A DNA stretch of 64,000 nt from Cryptomeria japonica (Eukaryota > Streptophyta > Pinopsida > Cupressales > Cupressaceae), in assembly GCF_030272615.1 (NCBI RefSeq), contig NC_081407.1:380825179-380889178 (forward strand), written 5' to 3'. This document shows, piece by piece, positions 58,080 through 64,000 of this stretch. Within the stretch, counting starts at the first letter, position 1. Each line of letters begins with the position of its first letter. The notes beneath the pieces were generated by a model, which saw only the letters and a program-made list of their open reading frames with translations, was not told the DNA's origin and made no database searches. A program made the position numbers and the translations under genes.

Positions 58080-58540
58080 ACATTTAGGTGACTTTCTTTA
58101 CCAAACACTTGTCATGTTCACTGATCTTGTAGTATACTCTTCAATTTTGCAACTTTGGTTGCCAATAGACAAGTATTTGGCAAATCCAATCTACCTTAAT
58201 GTATGGCATAAATTGTGTCCATCTTCCCAAATAGAATGACATTAGTTTAATACTTTCAGCCCATAAAAAATGAACATTCTTCATAGTAACCCTTACATAA
58301 TATACACATGTGCACAACTATGATTTCTTGTTGCAAATCCCCATTTTTTCTACATCATATACAAATGCAGAACATTTCCAACAATAATTAATTCAAATAC
58401 AACATAACATTGCACCTTGGTATGGAGTGTTAGTAATTAGGACATGTGAATTTTTTATACCCTTTTAGTGTTAAAGTTTGGTACACTCTACCATTCAAAG
58501 CAAATGAGAGACCTTTGCAACACAATTCTAATCTAATGTC
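58080..58540. repeat. Dispersed repeat R, copy 1
   Basis: Similar along its length to 60358-60905 and, in its second half, to 61240-61570. Shared blocks include GTAGTATACTCTTCAATTTT, TGGCATAAATTGTGTCCATC and ACCCTTTTAGTGTT. Copy 1 abuts the copia LTR end at 58073, so the copia element probably inserted into it or next to it. Confidence 0.75.
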
Positions 58541-58808
58541 TTTACTTTCTTTACATCTTCCCTTAAATTATTGACATCTACCCTTAATTAAATTTTATTG
58601 TAATCGCAAATAAAGTAGAATATTAGAAATTTAGAAATTTGTCTAGGTAAGTTTTGTCTACTTTAGATTCTCTTAATTATTTCTCCATTGACCATTGTTA
58701 TAAGACAACCATTTGGGTTGTACACATCTAAACAAGTTTGGTCTACTTTAGATTCTCTTCATTCTTTCTCTATTGACCATTGTTATAAGATAGCAATTGG
58801 AACAAACT
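58541..58808. other. Short spacer, no gene seen
   Basis: Contains an imperfect direct repeat of about 100 bp (TTTGTCTACTTTAGATTCTC near 58656 and TTGGTCTACTTTAGATTCTC near 58738). Confidence 0.55.
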
Positions 58809-58817
58809 AATGTCCTT

Positions 58818-59240
58818 GTTTTTTTTTTTGATTAAAAAAGCAGCGTTAACAAGGGCGTTGACCCAATACAAAGCCAGAGGCCATCAAAATTAAAAGACCA
58901 AGCAGGGGTGCAAACCTCAAAAGGAAAAAGTCGAACAGGCCAAACCAACTTGTCAAACCATCAACAACCCAACCCAAATCAAGAGGGGGGAGAAAACCCT
59001 GAATCTTGACAAGGGGGGCTTGGGAAAGGTGGTTAGATTTTCCTTTCTGCCTATGAAAAACAACCATCTAGGCCACACTATCATTAGGAACTTTTGAAGA
59101 AGAAACAAGCGGGGAAGACCCTACAGGGTCACTGCCAGACTATTGTTGTAGAGCGGCAACAGGCTATTGCAGCGGAACAACAACAAGAGAAGAATCGCCA
59201 GGAGCAGAGTGAAGGTGAGAAGCAGGAGCAACATGAGAAG
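58818..59240 (-). mobile_element. 5'-truncated LINE tail with poly-A
   Basis: The T-run at about 58819-58830 is the reverse of a poly-A tail. The direct repeat AATGTCCTT at 58809-58817 and 59241-59249 is the target duplication. On the minus strand the last part reads GTTGATGGTTTGACAAGTTG and then TTAACGCTGC, typical of plant LINE 3' ends. The open minus-strand frame of 73 codons (58846-59067) is part of this tail and not an independent gene. Confidence 0.8.
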
Positions 59241-59475
59241 AATGTCCTTTTTATTTACTAATGTTTGACATGTTTAAGAGTTGAATCATTATAAATTCAT
59301 AGAGACATTAGCTTGCAAAATATCATAACAACCTTATATCACTTGGCTTCTCCAAGCATTTGAAAATGCATTGTTCTTGTTCACTTTTATCTTACCTTCT
59401 GATTTTGTTTTCCGCTACTGTTTAATCCCTTTTTTTGCACTTAGCACTTTGGGATCTTTACATCCTTCCTATAAA

Positions 59476-60325
59476 TCTCATTCACATTCACTAGTCAACA
59501 TTTCCTCAAGTTGCATCCATATATTTGTAACTGCTATGGGATCTTTGCATCCATTCTGACACATCTTTGTCATTCTATTTCATTAAATTTTAGTGTAAAT
59601 TAGTTTTACTTGATTTCCTATTATACATGGAGTTGTTGATGTGTTTTTTTTTCATGTCATCTGCAATTGGCTATGAGATTCTATTCGAAATGAAGGTGGA
59701 ACACTATAAAATAGAAATCCAATTTCAATTGTGAATTTGTAGTAAGACAAAATCTGTGTAACTGTGAGACATGTGCAAAGTACAAATCTAATCTCATGTG
59801 CAAACTATATTAAAATATTTATAGATAAACCAATACGAAGTTAGCACTACATACATTTGTTTAAAGATAAACTATATTCTCATTCACGTTCACTAGTTAG
59901 CATTTCTTGAGTTGCATTCATATATTTGTCACTGCTTTGGGATCTTTACATCCTTCGTAGCACTTATATGTCATTTGATTTCATTAAATTTTAGTTTAAA
60001 TTAGTTTCACTTGATTTCTTATCATACATAGATATAATGTGTTTTGTCTTCATCTTAAGTGCAATTGGATGTGAGATTATATTGGAAATGAAGGTGGAGC
60101 ACTATAAAATAGAAAATTGATTTTAGTTGTAAATTTGAAGAAAGACATGTGCAAAGTAGAAATCCAATCTTATGTCTAGACTATATACAAATGTTTATAG
60201 ACATGGTAATATAAAGTTATCACTACATACAATTGTTTATAGACAAAATATATTCTCATTCACATTTTACTATTTAGCACTTCTTGAGTTGCATTCATAT
60301 ATTTTTCATTGATTTGGGATCAATT
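59476..60325. repeat. Tandem repeat of about 390 bp, 2.2 copies
   Basis: Units start at TCTCATTCAC near 59476, 59878 and 60254 (spacing 402 and 376 bp); the third is partial. Shared blocks include GAGATTCTATT/GAGATTATATT and GGTGGAACACTATAAAATAG, plus TGTTTATAGA-type ends. Diverged, so not a young array. Confidence 0.85.
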
Positions 60326-60357
60326 GTTCCAATATCCACATAGCTGTCATATATATA

Positions 60358-60905
60358 GGTAACTTTCTTTGCCAAATATTTATCGTTGACACCGATGTTG
60401 TAGTATACTCTTCAATTTTGCAGTTACTTCAGTCTCCATTAGACAAGCATTTGGAAAATCTAGTCTACCTAAAAATTTGGCATAAATTGTGTCCATCTTC
60501 CACAATAGAATTACATAAATTTTGTCCACCTTCCCCAATAGAATGATATTAGTTTTAAAAAAATTCAACCCATAAAAAAGGAAAATATTCTCCATGGTAA
60601 CCCCTACACAATATACACATGTGCACAACCATAATTTTTTGTTGCAAATGCTTGTATATTCTATATCATACACACATGTGCAAAATAGTACCCAACAACA
60701 ATTAATTCAAATGCAACCGAACGATGCACCCAGGCAAGCGGTATTAGCAATCTGGACATGTAGTTTTTTGACACCCTTTTAGTGTTGAATTTTGTTGCAC
60801 TCTACCATTCAAAGTGAATGGGAGACCTCTACAACACAATTGAACACTAAAATACTTTCAAATGGTAGTGTGTCCTTGTTGCACTATTGAATTCAAAGTG
60901 GATCT
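60358..60905. repeat. Dispersed repeat R, copy 2
   Basis: Homologous to 58080-58540; extends further right (AATACTTTCAAATGG, then TTGCACTATTGAATTCAAAG), a part also present in copy 3. Confidence 0.8.
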
Positions 60906-61239
60906 AAACATGTATTGGAGTCAAGTTGTCAAAGAACCTTTGGAGTAACCATTGTCGTGGTAGAAGGGAGACTAGTGTCTATGGTGAGCATGTTTTGAAC
61001 TTCATATTATAATTACAAAGATTGCAAATGAGCACCTTACAGTGCCTAACATATCAAAGATTCAAGAAGACACGAGAATGAAAGGAATGAAAGTTGGCAC
61101 AATTGGCAAGGAGGTAGGAGCATTAAATGAAGGAATTCTTGAGATTAGCGTGCAATGTGGTGGACGTAGGGAGAAGGGATGCAGATTTAATGCCACTACA
61201 AGGAAGAGTGGAGGATGACTTATGTTTTATTTGTGTTTG

Positions 61240-61570
61240 ATCTTCCCATATAGAATGACATAAATTCAATACTTTTGATCCATATTAAGTGATCACATTC
61301 TTTTTTACAATAACATCTACATAATATACACATGCACATGATAGTGCCAACAAAATTTAATTGAAATGCATCATAATAGTGCATTGTGGTATGCAATGTT
61401 AGCAATTAGGATGTTCAATTTATTGATACCCTTTTAGTGTTGAACTTTGTTGCAGTCTACCATACAAAGTGAGTGGGAGACCTCTGCAACATAGTTTAGT
61501 ACTAAGAAGTCTTTCAAATGACAGTGTGTCCTCGTTGCACTATTGAATTCAAAGTGGAGATGAAAATGTA
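61240..61570. repeat. Dispersed repeat R, copy 3 (partial)
   Basis: Matches the second half of copy 2: GACATAAATTCAATACTTT-like start, ACCCTTTTAGTGTTGAACTT, AGTGTGTCCTCGTTGCACTA and the final TTGAATTCAAAGTGGA. Confidence 0.75.
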
Positions 61571-64000
61571 TTAATGTCATTTCAAGGAAGAGTGTAGGGT
61601 GTTAGTGGGTGATAAATAACTATGAGTTGTGTTAAAGGGTGGTAGAGTTGTGGCATATCACATGGCCACAAAGTCCACTTTGGACGTTGCACCAAATAGC
61701 TTATGGGTGTGACCCCATCAACATATTGATCACCAGATCAAACTAGTAAATTATTGATACCTTGGACAAATCATCATTTTACACATGGCATACATTCATT
61801 AAAAATTTTAAAAGAGATCTTTTGTCATTGCAAAATAGATTTTCCATTTGCCTACATTTGTTGACACCTTGGCCAAATCATCATTTTAGAGGTGATAGAT
61901 TTCATCCACCTATGCTACATTCAATAGGTGACACCAATTGAACATAGCTAGAAATAAAAAGCATGTCATTGTCATTAATTCATAACATATAATTGTAGTC
62001 CACATCATACACTATAAATCAAAATCCAAAAAAATCAAGGATGCTTCTATAGATTGTCGATTGTTGATTCAATGATTGATCTATCCTAGCCTTAGATAAA
62101 CTAACCATAAAAAGAATGAGGAGGTGATGCAAGTTGTATCCTCGAGGTTGTAATGGGAGCCATGTTCTCAAACCCTAATAGTGGTTGTGGAGTGATGGTT
62201 ACTTGACTTGGAGTTGGGTTGGAAAATTTAGTGTTGGTTGCATGTTGTGGGAGCCTTGCAACACATTTGGGATGTTTATGTTCAGGAGATCTTGTTCCTT
62301 CAATGTCTTCTCTTGCTCTTTCTTGGTCCCCCGTTATCTTTCTTTTGTTGTTCTTTGACCTTGTTCTTTTCTATTTATGCCAAATTTTCTTATTTATTCT
62401 AACCTTCTCCTCCTTTTCCCTTGCCACAATACGTGTTGTCTTATTCTCCACAATATGTTTCTTTTAGACTTTGATCTCCTCAATTTCTTTCTTTCCCTAC
62501 TCCTACTCCATTAAAAGGTTCATATAATCATCTATTTCTAAGAGTTAAGATTGTCGGCTCAATTGGTTTCCATTATCAATCGTGTTGTTGTGTTTTTAAT
62601 TGGCATTGTGCACATGTAGCTTTAGAAATTTGTTCATTATTGGTTCCATTTCAGAAGATTGATTCTAATCTACTTGTGAGTCAATGTTGTCCTCTTTTTC
62701 ATTGCCAACTATCTCTGATTCTTGAGTAAAATCTACATCATTTCCACAATTTGAAATAGCACAATCAGCATATTAATGCACCAATTCAAGTAGGACATAT
62801 GTGGGCGGTGGTGATGGGAAAGAGAAAGTCCCTTATTATTCTTGGCCTTGCAAATCAATACCTAGATTCATCACTCCCTTCACTAACCACTATGATTGAC
62901 TAGGTGGTGAGGGAAGACTAAGACTGTCCTCGATATCCTCAACTAGGCTTTCCACCATGAAATGAGAATGTTGATCGTAGTTCACTTATGCAATTCAATC
63001 AAGATGATTGTCTTGAGGTGAAAGTGTTATAGGCCTGACCACTCATGACTCCATTGCAAACAACAATGTTTGTACGACATCTTCTATTGAAACAATAACT
63101 CCTAATAGACTAAGTATGTTCGACACTATTGAAGCATCCTCACCTGCATTGAATTGGAATGCATTGTTGGGTTGCATGTCAAGATTGAGGGGCCATGTGT
63201 CATTCCTTCTAAATTATGCTATGATATTAGAGACTATCAATGCTTTGATTAATGATTTGTTGCCTAGTTGTGCAAGTTTTTACCTCCTAATTTCTATGTT
63301 GGGAAACCTTGTCATCCATGATGCTTGTTTATTTAATGTTTTGAAAGGAGAAAAACTACTCACATCAAGCGGTTATAGTTTATGTGAGGTGTGTACCTAT
63401 AAAGTTAGTAAATCAATACCTAGTACCCTTTCCTCCTAGATGGTTGTGACTGTAACATGGCTACCATGTCCACTGAAAATTAATACTTGCCTATTGGTGA
63501 GTGAAACCCCCTTGGAACTAATCATGTGAAGTGGTGCAACCAATTCATAAAGCGTTATTTTGTCATCCATGCAAGCAGTTGGGATACCATGCAAGCACCT
63601 AGTTCACAATGGGTAATGTAACTTTTTAGCTACTTCTTTCCCTTAAACAAGTAGCAACCTAAAATGCTCTTCTCAAAAGCATTAACACAACATAAAATGG
63701 TAATTAATTCTTAACTCTTAGGAATGATGTAAGAGACAATCCTACTTCCTCTTCTAGCCATCACCCTCATTTCCCCAAATCTACTTGCCTAGATACCAAT
63801 TTCATTGCAATTCCATATGCAACGAGGACCAATATGAATTTATAACTTATGCTTTGGACAATGTCTCATAGAAAGAAAACACAACTATTGGTTTGAGCTT
63901 AACTCTCCTATCTTTGTTATGGCATTCAACTATTCACAACATTAGTTCTGATGTCAAGCCTCAAAACCTATCCTCCAAGACTTCCCATGCAACCCCTTCT
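61571..64000. other. Terminal stretch with no recognisable gene
   Basis: Open frames here are short (under 110 codons) and unrecognised. Around 62200-62470 the minus strand encodes a Lys/Arg/Glu-rich stretch (IVAREKEEKVRINKKIW) that could be a decayed basic protein, but stops surround it. No element ends were found. Confidence 0.4.

Noticed and set aside
58074-58383. Extending the type B copia LTR to the TTTCCAACA at 58383
   Set aside because: The stretch 58080-58540 is homologous to 60358-60905, which is not an LTR, so the LTR must end before it, at AATGCCAACA (58073).
58846-59067. 73-codon minus-strand frame with hydrophobic residues, possible small membrane protein
   Set aside because: It lies wholly inside the LINE tail bounded by the AATGTCCTT duplication.
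62219-62467. Hydrophobic 82-codon plus-strand frame
   Set aside because: Its hydrophobicity is the complement of a Lys/Glu-rich minus-strand stretch; no start context, splice sites or family match.

Overview
This window looks like nuclear DNA of a seed plant, most probably a gymnosperm (conifer-type). It is AT-rich and dominated by decayed retrotransposons. It holds one intact multi-exon plant gene, a class II formin, and several broken pentatricopeptide-repeat (PPR) fragments. The lineage call is an inference from the PPR style, the long Ty1/copia gag proteins and the density of elements; I could not run a search.

Layout. 1-10 kb: two LINE ORF2 remnants (+ at 1-1978; - at 2589-3477 with an 11-bp target duplication), an array of four similar hairpins (4710-4937), degenerate PPR fragments and small tandem repeats. 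10.5-16.3 kb: a formin with 17 inferred exons (PTEN-like, C2, proline-rich FH1, FH2), whose last coding exon is interrupted by a tRNA-type SINE with an 18-bp target duplication. 17-31 kb: a second SINE, an LTR-like block on the minus strand, a non-autonomous LTR element (21.7-25.0 kb) and a decayed Ty3/gypsy gag-protease region on the minus strand (25.6-28.9 kb).

31-45 kb: the most unusual part. Regularly spaced arrays of about 32-bp palindromes (31.4-32.6 kb) precede a 1,152-codon reading frame on the plus strand that I do not recognise. The frame has 11 internal stops, all TAG or TAA, and no frameshift. A 7.0-kb Ty1/copia element (35715-42717, minus strand) split it and left a 5-bp duplication; removing the element restores the frame exactly.

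45-64 kb: an LTR related to the one at 19-20 kb, a candidate solo LTR, and a decayed copia region on the minus strand (49.5-58.1 kb). The copia region appears to be built from two unlike LTR ends, and its reverse transcriptase is split by another insertion. It is followed by a repeat domain with a roughly 390-bp tandem repeat, three copies of a second repeat and a LINE tail, and finally about 2.4 kb in which I see no gene.

The only gene I would call functional is the formin, an actin-nucleating protein. Everything else reads as layered, mostly inactive mobile DNA. Insertion order can be read in several places from exact target duplications.
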